This document shows, piece after piece, positions 1 through 9,109 of a stretch of 64,000 nt of DNA (position 1 is the first letter of the stretch; each line of letters begins with the position of its first letter). The DNA lies in assembly GCA_029881495.1 (NCBI GenBank), contig JAOUMJ010000006.1, positions 61,050 to 125,049 on the forward strand. Reading direction: 5' to 3'. The notes below the pieces were generated by a model. That model was not told where the DNA came from. It saw nothing but the letters and a program-made list of their open reading frames with translations, and searched no databases. A program made the translations under genes and the position numbers. This DNA comes from Nitrospinota bacterium (GTDB lineage: Bacteria > Nitrospinota_A > UBA7883 > JACRGQ01).

Positions 1-2841
1 GTCCGTAGCAAGCTCCGCGGTCAGATATATGTCGAGCAGATCGGACGATTTTGGTTTGTGACACTTATCACATGTGTCTTTTATCGGTTTGTGCGGTCCC
101 AAAAATGTCATTGTGTTGTGACCGTAAGACGCCGGTTTCCATTGACCAAGCGTAAGGTGACACTTCATACATTGAACCGTTTCGTCCACAACGGAATGGG
201 CGACCAGAGCAATATCCGTGTTTGCCGCAGTGAACTCGGGCTGGTGGCAATACTCGCATTCGGTCTCCATCGTTGCGCCTGTGAATTTGGCGAGGAGCAC
301 TAATGAGGTTTTTTCATGGCATTTTACACAGTCCTGCTCAATCGGCTTGTGACCATTTGAGAAGGTCATCGCGATATGCCTATAGCTTATCTGTTCCCAA
401 GTCATGGAACCTATCCCGTGACACTGACTGCAGTCTGTCGCCGCGTTTGCGACCTGATGGCCAATAGTCGAATTATCCGATTTTGCCGCATTGTAATCCT
501 CTGTGTGGCAGAGGTTGCAATCGGTCGGGGCCTCAGCGCCGGGCCAAAGCACAGCCCAATTCGCCGTGTTATGACACTTTTCGCACTCTTTTTTTAGAAT
601 CCTGTGGGCACCGTTAAACGACCAGATCTCATGCGCGTGATCAGTTGCCGGAACAAACGAATAAACCTTGTGACAATCCTGACAATCGGTGCGCGACAGC
701 GAGTGGAACATAGTCAGCTTCGGATCGAGGAACTCCTTGGCGTGACACTGCAGGCAGTCAACGGGGACATCCCTGTAAATACGGTTCTGATGGCAGTCAC
801 TGCACTTGGCGATCCTGTGCCTCCCTTCAAGACGGAAGCCGGTATTGTTATGCGAGAAGAGTTCCGGCAGCCAGCTTTTTGCGGAATGGCAATCACCGCA
901 ATCGGTGCCGAACTGCCTGAAGTGCGGATCGGTATGACAGTACGTGCAATCGGAACCGGTGAGGCCGTCATATCTCCCTTTGACCTTGTGACACTCGGCA
1001 CAACGGGCCTGTGCATGTGAGTATTTAAGCGAGAATCCGGTCATGTCGTGGAAATAGCTCTCCGGCTGCCAGTTGTAACTGTTATGACACTCTTCGCATT
1101 TTTGGCCAAACTCCCCTTTATGCTTGTCGTCCTTTTTATGACAGGCATAACATGTGGTCTCAAGGGGTTTCCAGACCGTCTGCTCGTTTTTCTTCATATG
1201 GCATTTTTCGCACTTGGTCTCCGCGTGTTTCCCTATAAGTGAGTATTTGCTGTCCCTGTTATGCTGGAACTTAAGCTCCTTCCACCCCTTTGCGGTATGG
1301 CAATCGTCGCACTTTTTATCCTTGAACTGGTCACCATGCGTGAAGGCCCCCTTCTCTTTCGTGTCGTGGCAGCCTTTGTTGTTGCACTCCTTTGTGTCTA
1401 TCGGTTTGTAGTGAGGCTTTGTGGTTGCAGGATCGATAAGGTGGCATTTTTCGCATTTAACCTCGGCGTGCTTCCCTTCCAGCTTGTACCCCTTGTATTT
1501 GGGATTGTCATGCTTGAATGTCGGCTCCTTCCACGCCTTGGTGGTGTGACAATCATCGCACCTCTGCCCCTTGAACTGCTCGCCGTGCGTAAGACCGCCG
1601 CGCTCCTTGGTATCGTGGCATTCTGCCGAATTACACGTCTTTGTGTCGAACGGTTTAAATCGGGCCTGTTTTGTTGTCGGATCCGGCCTGTGGCATTTTT
1701 CGCATTTCAGTTCCGCATGCTTCCCATCCAGTTTGTACCCTTTGTACTTGGGATCCTCATGCTTGAACAGCGTCTCTTTCCACGCCTTGACCGTGTGACA
1801 GTTTTCGCACTTCTGCCCCTTGAACTGCTCGCCGTGGGTAAGGCCGCCGCGCTCCCTGGTGTCATGGCAATTTGGGGTGTTACATGTGCTTGTATCAAAC
1901 GGTTTAAAGAGAACCTCCTTCGTGCCGGGGTCGGCCCTGTGGCATTTTTCACATTTAACCTCGGCGTGCTTCCCTTCCAGCTTGTACCCTTTGTACTTTG
2001 AGTCCTCATGCTTGAATTCCGACGGTTTCCAGCCGTTGACGGTATGACACTCTTCGCACTTTCTCCCCTTGAACTGCTCGCCATGGGTGAAGAACCCGCG
2101 TTCCTTCGTGTCGTGACAGCCGGGAGCTGTGCAGGTATCGTACTTCTCGACGGTGAATATCCCCTTGTCCTTCTGCGGATGACAAGTCTCGCATTTTGCC
2201 TTCAGGTGTTTGCCACGTAATGGATATTTTGTCTTGTCGTGATTAAAGAGCGTTTCCTTCCAGTCCTTTTCGGTATGGCAAGTCTCGCACTCCTTGCCGA
2301 GTTTGCCTTTATGTTTATCGTCTTTTTCATGGCAGGCAAAACAGGTTGTTTGAAGGCCAAGAAAACTTCTTACCCCTTTTTTTGTTTTGGCTGTATGGCA
2401 TTTCTCACAATCAACCTTTTCGTGCTTGAAGAGAAGCTTGTAGCCGGTGGCGTTATGGTCGAATTTTTTCTGATCCCACTCTATAAGGGTAAATGCCGTC
2501 CCCTTATGGTCGGGATGGCACTCTATACACTTTTTATCGCTGACGGTCGTATGATATCCCTTGCGCGCCTTGAGCCGCTCGTTGATATCCTTATGACAGT
2601 CCAAGCACCCTTCATTCGGTATCCCCCCCCTTAGAGCATGACATTTTGTGCAGTTTGTCAGCCCCTCCACCTCATCATGAAGGTAAGAGAGGTCGCCCGG
2701 GGAGATCAATGTACCGAGTGATTCGGCATTCGCGAGCGATGGGAAAGCGAAAATCGCCAGCAACAAGGAAATTATCACCATGAATTTCGGCAAGGCAGGT
2801 ATTAAAGCCTTTGATTCAAAGTCTTTCTTTATTATGCTCAA
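1..2841 (-). CDS. Giant multihaem c-type cytochrome (N-terminal part, runs off left edge)
   Basis: Reading minus from a TTG at 2841, the frame stays open for 947 codons to base 1. I count 34 haem-binding motifs: 30 CX2CH (for example CEKCH, CDDCH, CLDCH) and 4 CX4CH. The start is a TTG a few bases after an AGAGG ribosome site, with an in-frame TAA at 2854-2856; an ATG at 2781 is the alternative. The first ~38 residues form a signal peptide (basic start, then a hydrophobic stretch ending near SLANA), so haem attachment would be in the periplasm. Hydrophilic Lys/Glu-rich sequence and many single His residues between motifs suggest bis-His haems, as in the cytochrome c3-like families. Known relatives carry electrons across or outside the envelope; that role here is inference. 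The C-terminus is outside the window, so total haem count and anchoring are unknown. Confidence 0.93.
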   Translation of the reverse strand, partial: MSIIKKDFESKALIPALPKFMVIISLLLAIFAFPSLANAESLGTLISPGDLSYLHDEVEGLTNCTKCHALRGGIPNEGCLDCHKDINERLKARKGYHTTVSDKKCIECHPDHKGTAFTLIEWDQKKFDHNATGYKLLFKHEKVDCEKCHTAKTKKGVRSFLGLQTTCFACHEKDDKHKGKLGKECETCHTEKDWKETLFNHDKTKYPLRGKHLKAKCETCHPQKDKGIFTVEKYDTCTAPGCHDTKERGFFTHGEQFKGRKCEECHTVNGWKPSEFKHEDSKYKGYKLEGKHAEVKCEKCHRADPGTKEVLFKPFDTSTCNTPNCHDTRERGGLTHGEQFKGQKCENCHTVKAWKETLFKHEDPKYKGYKLDGKHAELKCEKCHRPDPTTKQARFKPFDTKTCNSAECHDTKERGGLTHGEQFKGQRCDDCHTTKAWKEPTFKHDNPKYKGYKLEGKHAEVKCEKCHLIDPATTKPHYKPIDTKECNNKGCHDTKEKGAFTHGDQFKDKKCDDCHTAKGWKELKFQHNRDSKYSLIGKHAETKCEKCHMKKNEQTVWKPLETTCYACHKKDDKHKGEFGQKCEECHNSYNWQPESYFHDMTGFSLKYSHAQARCAECHKVKGRYDGLTGSDCTYCHTDPHFRQFGTDCGDCHSAKSWLPELFSHNNTGFRLEGRHRIAKCSDCHQNRIYRDVPVDCLQCHAKEFLDPKLTMFHSLSRTDCQDCHKVYSFVPATDHAHEIWSFNGAHRILKKECEKCHNTANWAVLWPGAEAPTDCNLCHTEDYNAAKSDNSTIGHQVANAATDCSQCHGIGSMTWEQISYRHIAMTFSNGHKPIEQDCVKCHEKTSLVLLAKFTGATMETECEYCHQPEFTAANTDIALVAHSVVDETVQCMKCHLTLGQWKPASYGHNTMTFLGPHKPIKDTCDKCHKPKSSDLLDIYLTAELATD
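1297..2274 (-). repeat. Four tandem 83-residue tri-haem repeats inside the cytochrome gene
   Basis: Haem motifs recur with an exact 249-base period. The CX2CH motifs start (plus-strand base of the His codon) at 1297, 1546, 1795 and 2044; the CX4CH motifs at 1366, 1615, 1864 and 2113; the second CX2CH set at 1441, 1690, 1939 and then 2179 (240 bases in the last unit). Each unit therefore carries CX2CH, CX4CH and CX2CH with near-identical linkers, including a GEQFKG-type and a YKGYKLEGKHAE-type segment. This is an internal coding repeat from duplication, not a CRISPR or an insertion element. Confidence 0.92.
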
Positions 2842-2872
2842 TTTTTCCTCTGCTTATGCGTGACTTACCAAG

Positions 2873-2914
2873 CGGAGCAAGGATTGATTCGCTTCAATCC
2901 CGAATCTGTCTCCG
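2873..2914 (-). promoter_or_regulatory. Hairpin-rich leader of the multihaem cytochrome gene
   Basis: Three short inverted repeats lie 32-73 bases before the start codon. CGGAG (2873-2877) pairs with CTCCG (2910-2914) and encloses two stems that cannot both form: GGATTG (2881-2886) with CAATCC (2895-2900), and GATTCG (2886-2891) with CGAATC (2901-2906). Mutually exclusive stems are typical of a switchable leader. I do not recognise a known riboswitch class; this could also be chance or a protein-binding site. Confidence 0.35.
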
Positions 2915-2943
2915 TATATCTCAATAAAGGCTCAAATTAATTT

Positions 2944-2952
2944 ATTCTAACA
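2944..2952 (-). promoter_or_regulatory. Candidate extended -10 promoter for the cytochrome gene
   Basis: On the minus strand TGTTAGAAT matches an extended -10 (TGn followed by TAGAAT, one mismatch to TATAAT). No good -35 is visible, as allowed for extended -10 promoters. The predicted start near 2937 would give a leader of about 96 bases containing the hairpins at 2873-2914. Confidence 0.35.
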
Positions 2953-3167
2953 AAAATTATTTTAATTCCCTTGCATAATATCTCGGTATCGACAGTGGTA
3001 TTCGTATATTTTACAGGCACTTACAATTGTTTACATTTTTATGCACGTCTTTCGTACATTTCAACGATAGTTTTCCCTGTCTATAATTTTACATTTTATT
3101 TGGCCTTTTTAAGCCTTTTTCTTAGTTGGATGAGCCGGCTAAAACGTATGTTTTTCTTTGTTTAAAT

Positions 3168-3938
3168 CTAGCCGTCGGCTCTTAGGAGAATAAGCGTTAT
3201 GTTATCTTTTCCGCCATTTTCGTTTGCCATCCTGACGAGGAGATGACCGCACTCTTCGAGGTTGTCCAGGTACGACATCAGTATATCCAGAAGCTGTTCC
3301 TCCTCAACCATATTGGTGAGGCCATCGCTGCAGATCAGAAACAGATCATTTTTTCTTGGTGTTGCTATGCTGATATCCACTTTTGCCTTATCCATATGAC
3401 CAAGCGCCCTCACAAGCCCGTCCCTGTGCGGAAGTTTTTCCAGCTCGGTCCTGGAATATATGTTTTTTTTCAACTCCTGCTCGAAGAGGTTATGATCTTC
3501 AGTCATTCTCAAGATGCGGTTTCGCCTGAACCTGTATATTCGGCTATCGCCAACGTGCGCCAGGAACAGAAGCCCAAGCGCTGTATGCATGGTTGCCACG
3601 GTAGTCCCCATCCCCATGAGTTCCTGTTTTTTTGTAACAGCTTCCTTTATCGCGTCGTTTGCGATCATTATTGAGAGGGCGAGCTTCTTTTCCGGAAGCA
3701 CCATGTCTTTGGGAAACGAGTGGCGCTTGTTGATATCCTTTTCGGTTATGTTGGGATTTTCGAGAAAGAAGGACTCGATAGTTTTTAACGCGAGTTTGCT
3801 GGCAACTTCCCCCGCGGCGTGACCGCCCATCCCGTCAGCTACCAGGTAGAGCCCCAAATTCACATTCACCAATACGGAGTCTTCGTTGTTAGTTCGCCGT
3901 TTCCCAACGTCCGTTATCGCGAAGTGTGAATACTTCAT
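3168..3938 (-). CDS. PP2C-family serine/threonine protein phosphatase
   Basis: This 256-residue protein removes phosphate from Ser/Thr residues of cytoplasmic proteins and is metal dependent. The PP2C motifs appear in order: NNEDS near residue 17, VADGMGGHAAGE near 33 with the metal-binding Asp and Gly pair, HVGDSRIYR near 130, CSDGLTN near 204 and GGKDNITL near 243. Length matches the soluble bacterial Stp/PrpC type, without membrane or sensor domains. Its ATG overlaps the cimA stop (ATGA), so it is probably translationally coupled as the last gene of a lysC-cimA-phosphatase operon. No partner Ser/Thr kinase is seen in the window, so its substrate is unknown. Confidence 0.93.
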   Translation of the reverse strand: MKYSHFAITDVGKRRTNNEDSVLVNVNLGLYLVADGMGGHAAGEVASKLALKTIESFFLENPNITEKDINKRHSFPKDMVLPEKKLALSIMIANDAIKEAVTKKQELMGMGTTVATMHTALGLLFLAHVGDSRIYRFRRNRILRMTEDHNLFEQELKKNIYSRTELEKLPHRDGLVRALGHMDKAKVDISIATPRKNDLFLICSDGLTNMVEEEQLLDILMSYLDNLEECGHLLVRMANENGGKDNITLILLRADG

Positions 3939-5551
3939 CTTTTCTTCCTGCCTCCTTTCCTTGCTCCCTTGCTCCCTTTCTTATGGAGAAGATAGTCAAT
4001 GGAATCCAATAGCGCTTGCCAGCTTGCTTCGATGATATTTTCCGAAACACCTACTGTCCCCCACTTGCCGCCGGAATCATCGCCGGATTCTATGAGAACC
4101 CGCGTCTTCGCCTTTGAACCGGATGTTTCATCGAGTATGCGCACCTTGAAATCAAGGAGACGGATGTTGCGAAGTTCGGGATAATAGTCTGTAAGAGCCT
4201 TTCTGATGGCCCTGTCCATCGCGTTTACCGGCCCGTTCCCTTCCGCGACCGCGTGATGCACCTCTCCGTCAGGGGTCCTTACCATTATCACCGCCTCGCT
4301 GAAAGGTGTCATCTGGTCGGACGAGATGGAAACTATCGTTCTTGCCCGTAGAACGTCGAATTTCTTTTCCCATTCACCCTTGGCCTTTTTCATTAATATC
4401 TCCAGCGATCCGTCCGCCCCTTCAAAAAGGAAACCCTGATTTTCAAGTTCCTTGATGTTCGCGACAATGCTTTTCGCTACCGGGTCGCCCGACTCGATAT
4501 CTATACCATACTCGCGCGCCTTCGCAAGAATGCTCCCCTTCCCGGCAAGGTCCGATATGAGAATGCGTCTGCTGTTGCCGACCATTTCCGGCGCAATATG
4601 CTCATATGTTTTCGAATTTTTCAGAACCGCGTCGACATGCAGTCCCCCCTTGTGGGCAAACGCTGAATCCCCTACATACGGCTGATGGATGCGGTGCCTC
4701 ATGTTCGCCATCTCGTACACATAGAGAGAGGCTTCCCTCATTTTTTTCATGTTTGAGGGTGAGATGCAGTCATACCCCGCTTTCAGCTGAAGCGCCGGAA
4801 CCACGGAACAGAGATTGACATTTCCGCACCTCTCCCCTATTCCGTTCATCGTTCCATGCACCTGCAACGCGCCTGCCCTGACGGCGGCTATCGTATTCGC
4901 CACCGCGGTATCGGTATCGTTATGGCAGTGTATCCCCACCTTGCCGTCGACCTTGCTTATGACATCGGCGACAATATCCCCCACATCGTGAGGGAGGAAA
5001 CCGCCGTTCGTGTCGCAGAGGATCACCCAGTCGGCGCCGGCGTCCAGCGCCGCCTTCAGCGTTTTTACGGCATAATCTGGATTGCTCCTGTACCCGTCGA
5101 AAAAATGCTCCGCGTCGAACATCACCTCTTTTACGCGCGATTTGAGATAGCGAATGGAACCTGCTATCAGCTCAAGATTGACGTCTCTGCTGACCTTAAG
5201 CACGTCGGTTACATGGAGGTCCCAGCTTTTTCCGACGATCGTTACAACGGGTGCGCCGCATTCTACGAGGAGTTTCAGGTTAGGGTCCTTTGCAGGGGTG
5301 AACTTCGGACTGTGAGTGCTTCCAAAAGCGGCGACCTTGATGTTTTTAAGCTTCAGCTTTTTTACTTCCCTGAAGAACGCCTCGTCCTTCGGGTTTGAGC
5401 CGGGGAATCCCCCTTCAATATAATGGAAACCGAGGTCATCAAGTTTCTTGGCTATACCGAGTTTATCCTCCAGCGAGAAGGAGACGTCTTCCGCCTGACT
5501 CCCGTCCCGCAGTGTGGAATCATAGATCAGTATCTGCCTTGCCGCTTTCAC
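3935..5551 (-). CDS. cimA: (R)-citramalate synthase
   Basis: This 538-residue enzyme condenses pyruvate with acetyl-CoA to citramalate, the first step of the threonine-independent isoleucine pathway. The N-terminal HMGL-like TIM barrel carries TLRDGSQ near residue 13 and the metal-binding HCHND near 218. The C-terminal third (from about 395) matches the LeuA-type allosteric dimer domain, where isoleucine would inhibit. Length and the [12 protein letters not shown] segment fit the long CimA type rather than LeuA or homocitrate synthase. A strongly basic tail (Lys/Arg/Gly) ends the protein. It overlaps lysC by 4 bases upstream and the phosphatase gene by 4 bases downstream. Confidence 0.93.
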   Translation of the reverse strand: MKAARQILIYDSTLRDGSQAEDVSFSLEDKLGIAKKLDDLGFHYIEGGFPGSNPKDEAFFREVKKLKLKNIKVAAFGSTHSPKFTPAKDPNLKLLVECGAPVVTIVGKSWDLHVTDVLKVSRDVNLELIAGSIRYLKSRVKEVMFDAEHFFDGYRSNPDYAVKTLKAALDAGADWVILCDTNGGFLPHDVGDIVADVISKVDGKVGIHCHNDTDTAVANTIAAVRAGALQVHGTMNGIGERCGNVNLCSVVPALQLKAGYDCISPSNMKKMREASLYVYEMANMRHRIHQPYVGDSAFAHKGGLHVDAVLKNSKTYEHIAPEMVGNSRRILISDLAGKGSILAKAREYGIDIESGDPVAKSIVANIKELENQGFLFEGADGSLEILMKKAKGEWEKKFDVLRARTIVSISSDQMTPFSEAVIMVRTPDGEVHHAVAEGNGPVNAMDRAIRKALTDYYPELRNIRLLDFKVRILDETSGSKAKTRVLIESGDDSGGKWGTVGVSENIIEASWQALLDSIDYLLHKKGSKGARKGGRKKR

Positions 5552-6780
5552 TTTACCGTTTTTTCTTTCTCCATTTCAAAACCGTCATGAAGCAGTTTTA
5601 CCGCCTTGTCTATTTCGTCTTTCCTTATTACGCACGAAACTTTTATTTCGGACGTCGATATCATCTGGATGTTTATCCCGCCATCAGCCAGAAGGCGGAA
5701 CATCCTTGCCGCAACACCGGTATGGCTCCTCATGCCGACGCCGACGATGGAAACCTTACCGACATTCTCTTCCAGCAGAACCTCGCGGGCCTTGATTTCA
5801 CTTGCCGCCCCTTTCAGTCCAGAAAGAGCCTTCTTCGACTCGTCGCTGGGAACCGTAAGAGAAATACTTGTAAGCCCCTTCTCCCCTACGTTCTGAATTA
5901 TCATATCAACGTTTATGTTGTGATGCGCCAGCGAGTCGAAGATCTTCGCGGCGCAACCCGGTTTGTCGGGTACGTCTGCAATGGTGATCTTCGCCTGATC
6001 CTTGTTGTACACAACCCCTGAAACCAAAACCTCTTCCATAGAAGGCTCCTCCGCTGTTACCCATGTACCGGGTCCGTTTGTAAAAGATGATTTTACCAGA
6101 ATCGGCATGTTATATTTCGCGGCAAACTCAACCGACCTGGTCTGCAATACCTTCGCGCCGAGACTCGCCATCTCCAGCATCTCTTCGTACGAGATCCTGT
6201 CGATCCGTCTCGCTTCGGGAACGATTCGCGGATCGGTCGTGAATACTCCATCCACATCGGTGTATATCTCGCACTGATCCGCTTTCAGCGCCACGGCAAG
6301 CGCAACCGCGGTTGTGTCCGATCCCCCTCTGCCGAGCGTCGTGACCGAATCAACCTCCTCGCTGTACCCCTGAAAACCGGCTACAACAACCACATGGTCC
6401 CGCTCAAGCCATTTGAATATGTTCTTTGTATCAATGTTCCTTATCCTCGCCTTGGTATGCGCTCCATCTGTGAATATGCCGGACTGCCTCCCCGTAAGCG
6501 AAATTGCGTCTATCCCGCGCGATTTCAGGATCATCGCCAGTAGCGGGATGGTTATCCTTTCACCGGAAGAGAGGAGCATATCCATCTCCCTTTCATCCGG
6601 ATTGTCGCTCGCCTGCTTTGCCAGTTCGACAAGAGAGTTGGTTTCCCCCGCCATCGCGGAAAGAACGACCACCATGCGGTTCCCTTCCGCCTTTCTTGAG
6701 GCAACCTTGTCTGCGACTTTTTTCAGCCGCTCGACATCAGCTACCGACGTTCCTCCGTACTTCTGAACTATAAATGCCAT
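5548..6780 (-). CDS. lysC: Aspartate kinase
   Basis: This 410-residue enzyme phosphorylates L-aspartate, the first step to lysine, threonine, methionine and diaminopimelate. The start shows the family signature KYGGTSVAD (residues 7-15); [13 protein letters not shown] near 150 is the catalytic/ATP region; two ACT regulatory domains follow from about residue 265, giving the short monofunctional class with feedback control by lysine and/or threonine. It is the first gene of an operon with cimA and the PP2C gene. Pairing lysC with cimA groups two branches of aspartate/isoleucine metabolism. The ATG at 6780 is preceded by a TATAAT element around 6830. Confidence 0.96.
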   Translation of the reverse strand: MAFIVQKYGGTSVADVERLKKVADKVASRKAEGNRMVVVLSAMAGETNSLVELAKQASDNPDEREMDMLLSSGERITIPLLAMILKSRGIDAISLTGRQSGIFTDGAHTKARIRNIDTKNIFKWLERDHVVVVAGFQGYSEEVDSVTTLGRGGSDTTAVALAVALKADQCEIYTDVDGVFTTDPRIVPEARRIDRISYEEMLEMASLGAKVLQTRSVEFAAKYNMPILVKSSFTNGPGTWVTAEEPSMEEVLVSGVVYNKDQAKITIADVPDKPGCAAKIFDSLAHHNINVDMIIQNVGEKGLTSISLTVPSDESKKALSGLKGAASEIKAREVLLEENVGKVSIVGVGMRSHTGVAARMFRLLADGGINIQMISTSEIKVSCVIRKDEIDKAVKLLHDGFEMEKEKTVK

Positions 6781-6826
6781 AATTTTCTAATTGTATCTTT
6801 TATGCATCCAAGGTTAAAGAGATTCT

Positions 6827-6832
6827 ATTATA
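6827..6832 (-). promoter_or_regulatory. Candidate -10 element of the lysC-cimA-phosphatase operon
   Basis: A perfect TATAAT on the minus strand lies about 47 bases upstream of the lysC ATG, within a gene-free 121-base gap. No clear TTGACA-like -35 is visible 17 bases further upstream, so the call rests on the -10 and its position. Confidence 0.4.
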
Positions 6833-6901
6833 AAAAAACCCTTACTTTTTTTATAAACCGCTGATGTACACCGATAACTTCACGCATCCCTTCCAGGATT
6901 T

Positions 6902-7363
6902 TTAATAGTGCGCTTTCTTCCCGGTTATCTCACTTAAACTGATTTTTATTATCGCTACCTTGCTGGTTTCCTTTTCTGTAAATACAAATTCACGGCTGTC
7001 GTAGTGCGCCATCAGTATCTTGAGAGCTTCCAGCTTTTCCTCTGTATCCTCTACCAGCTCAGCCGTGCCAAAGCCTATAACGCTCTTATATTTCGCCCCC
7101 CAGTCGCACGCGATATCACCTTTTCTTTCGAGTTCATACCCGGTTTCAAACTCAACACATACGTTGCTGTTTGCGGCGATAATGTCGAGTTTTCGCCCCT
7201 TTATTGCGCAATGCACATAAACCTTCATCTCCCTGTACCCGAAATTAACCGGTACGACATACGGCATATCTCCGTCGCAAAGGCCTATCCGGCAGATCTC
7301 AGCGCTTTTTATCACCGATTCCATTTCTGAAATATCTGTAATTTCCTTGTCTTTTCTATGCAT
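6902..7363 (-). CDS. Pyridoxamine 5'-phosphate oxidase-like (NimA-type) flavin-binding protein
   Basis: The 153-residue protein has the split beta-barrel fold pattern of the PNPOx/NimA family: MHRKDKEI at the start, a CRIGLCDGDMPYVVPVNFGY strand pair near residue 30, and a VHCAIKGRKLDII segment near 70. Members bind FMN, F420 or haem and act as small-molecule reductases; the NimA group is named for nitroimidazole resistance. Nothing in the sequence fixes the substrate. It stands alone between lysC and a secreted protein gene, all on the minus strand. Confidence 0.8.
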   Translation of the reverse strand: MHRKDKEITDISEMESVIKSAEICRIGLCDGDMPYVVPVNFGYREMKVYVHCAIKGRKLDIIAANSNVCVEFETGYELERKGDIACDWGAKYKSVIGFGTAELVEDTEEKLEALKILMAHYDSREFVFTEKETSKVAIIKISLSEITGKKAHY

Positions 7364-7445
7364 TGGCGAATTATATGCTAAGCCGAAATGGCCCGCTATG
7401 AATATTTTGCCATGAACAAGCCTTAAGGCGAGAGATATGCCGCAG

Positions 7446-8195
7446 TCACCAGTGGTCCGGGAAATCGGCCATTATCCTGTCTGAAACCTCCAGAAAGTTC
7501 TTGATGGTAGGATTTAAATCGTTCGCCGTAACCACCTTCTCCCATAACCTTTCACCCGTTTTGAGGTTGATGAGAAAGGCGCTCATAGCGGACCGTCCAT
7601 GTCCCACCTTTGGATCGGTCGAAAATACCTCCCCGGAAATGTGAAATACCATCACTGCGTCCCCTCCGATCCCGAGCTCGCCCGCCTCCGTGAAATAGTT
7701 CTGGTTTCCCTTATGAAGATTCCTGTGGAAATTTATCAGGATAGACTCCTTTTCACTATCCCGTGAGAAAGGGAAATTTATGAAAAGCGGCGGAACTTGT
7801 TCTTCCTCCCCCTGCACGATCCCCTGCTCCGTCTCACCTGTTTTGAGTTTCAGGACGTTTTTATTGTCGAGCCATGCCCCTACCGAGGAATCCAGGGTGC
7901 TGGATATGCTATACCCCTTCTCCCGAAGGACATAGGAGATGTGTTTCACCACTTCATAGCTAACCTTCCGGTTGAAGGGGATATCTATATAATCGTTCCT
8001 TACACCGTCAAGCACGGCGGAATCCCCCATCAGCGTGAGAGACGCCATCTTTTTTATGGCAAGCGTCGCTTCATCGGAACCTCCATTATCTCCCGTTTTG
8101 CCGGACCGCTCTTCAGCAAAAGACAGGCATGGATATGAAACGGACAACATAAACAGGAGTCCCAGTTGAGCGAACAACCTGATACTTACCTTCAT
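7446..8195 (-). CDS. Unrecognised secreted protein, distant paralogue of the lipoprotein at 9110
   Basis: The 249-residue product starts with a clear signal peptide (MKVSIRLFAQLGLLFMLSVS, cut near SFA-EE), so it is likely periplasmic. I do not recognise a named family. It shares a skeleton with the product of 9110-9889: a GY-type segment after an amphipathic helix, a PPLFINFPF/PPFFIETAY motif followed by LH..L.K, an LI.LKTGE..W strand turn, and a final MADFP/MKRFP motif. In both, the LKTGE..W turn is reminiscent of outer-membrane stress-type lipoproteins that report 'scale by assembly', but this is only an impression. A ribosome site (AGGTGCAGGA) precedes the ATG. Confidence 0.75.
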   Translation of the reverse strand: MKVSIRLFAQLGLLFMLSVSYPCLSFAEERSGKTGDNGGSDEATLAIKKMASLTLMGDSAVLDGVRNDYIDIPFNRKVSYEVVKHISYVLREKGYSISSTLDSSVGAWLDNKNVLKLKTGETEQGIVQGEEEQVPPLFINFPFSRDSEKESILINFHRNLHKGNQNYFTEAGELGIGGDAVMVFHISGEVFSTDPKVGHGRSAMSAFLINLKTGERLWEKVVTANDLNPTIKNFLEVSDRIMADFPDHW

Positions 8196-8481
8196 TCCTG
8201 CACCTCTTCACTACAAAACATGTTTACTATTCAAGGGATAATTAGAAAGGGTCGAAACCCGTTAACAATCCACGGCTATTCTACAAAAGGGGAGAGTCAA
8301 ATGCCACCCCCAACACATAACTATCTCCTCAGAAACGACCGGGTCAGGGCGCAAAACCGGCCGTCAGTGAATTCCCCAAACAGTAGCAGATGGAGGGAAT
8401 AGGCACTTTTCCAGTGTCCCGCGGATTATCAGTCACGCGGAACACCCGGCAATCAATCTCTACGGTACTTTAAAATGTCTA

Positions 8482-8988
8482 TTAGTGCTGATGCTCCCCG
8501 CTTTCATGACCTTCATGCTCCATTGATTGCCCCGACATTGCGGAGCCGCCGGATCTGATCTCGGGATGCCTTATCTCACCGCCAAGGCTGGAAGCGCGCC
8601 CCATAAGAAGAAGGGTAATGATCGACATCGCGATCACGCCGTTCATTGACCATGCTGGAAGTTTTCCACTGTTCTTTTGGTTGAAAAGACCTGCGCCAGC
8701 GAGCGCGCCAAGGATAAGCACGGCTATAAATGCCGCCTCTGCCGCCTCCTCATGTTCCTCAATGTACTTCTCTTCTACGCCAGCCATCTTCTCAATCTTT
8801 TCCTCTGCAGCCTCGCCTGAGAAGAAGGCCGGAAAGCTCAATAAAGTTATCGCGACAAAGAAGGTGAAACTGAATTTCTTCAGTTCTTCGCTCTTCGCAT
8901 AGAACGCGTAAGCCAGGATGCCGATGCCCAACAGCGAGCCTATTACCGGAATATGATTTAATGCCAAGTGTACGTGTGCGGGATTCAT
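8482..8988 (-). CDS. Small integral membrane protein, DUF2231-like
   Basis: The 168-residue protein has four predicted membrane segments (around 10-28, 38-58, 85-103 and 115-133) and a His-rich C-terminal tail (MEHEGHESGEHQH). The pattern HLALNHIPVIG near the start, an acidic His-containing loop (EEHEEAAEAA) and GGEIRHPE fit the DUF2231 group of small membrane proteins thought to bind haem through conserved His. A His-rich tail may bind metal. Function is not established. It sits between two distantly related secreted proteins on the same strand. Confidence 0.7.
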   Translation of the reverse strand: MNPAHVHLALNHIPVIGSLLGIGILAYAFYAKSEELKKFSFTFFVAITLLSFPAFFSGEAAEEKIEKMAGVEEKYIEEHEEAAEAAFIAVLILGALAGAGLFNQKNSGKLPAWSMNGVIAMSIITLLLMGRASSLGGEIRHPEIRSGGSAMSGQSMEHEGHESGEHQH

Positions 8989-9109
8989 AACAAACTCCTC
9001 AAAGATAATATTGTTGCTTACTGCAAGAACATTTCCACAAGATATAAATTTATCATTTGTATATAAATTTTTCCAGCTATCCTGCTTTTGAGGAACCGGG
9101 AAAACGGTT

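Larger units (their letters stand above)
2842..3167. other. 326-base intergenic region upstream of the multihaem cytochrome
   Basis: This stretch is AT-rich and contains no convincing gene. It lies between the stop of the PP2C phosphatase gene and the start of the cytochrome gene, both minus strand. It holds a candidate extended -10 promoter at 2944-2952 and a hairpin-rich leader at 2873-2914 (listed separately). I saw no clear terminator for the phosphatase operon. Confidence 0.6.

Noticed and set aside
1261..2001. A 246-codon plus-strand open frame opposite the cytochrome gene
   Set aside because: It is hydrophobic and repetitive only because it is antisense to the tri-haem repeats; the minus frame has 34 haem motifs, a signal peptide and a ribosome site.
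1297..2274. Regularly spaced repeats as a CRISPR array
   Set aside because: The period is 249 bases, the repeats are coding and in frame, and there are no short direct repeats with unique spacers or cas genes.
8301..8402. A 33-codon plus-strand frame after a GGGGAG motif between 8196 and 8481
   Set aside because: Low-complexity composition (Pro, Asn, Arg), no family, no promoter; the 286-base gap otherwise only holds a small GGGT/ACCC hairpin near 8250.
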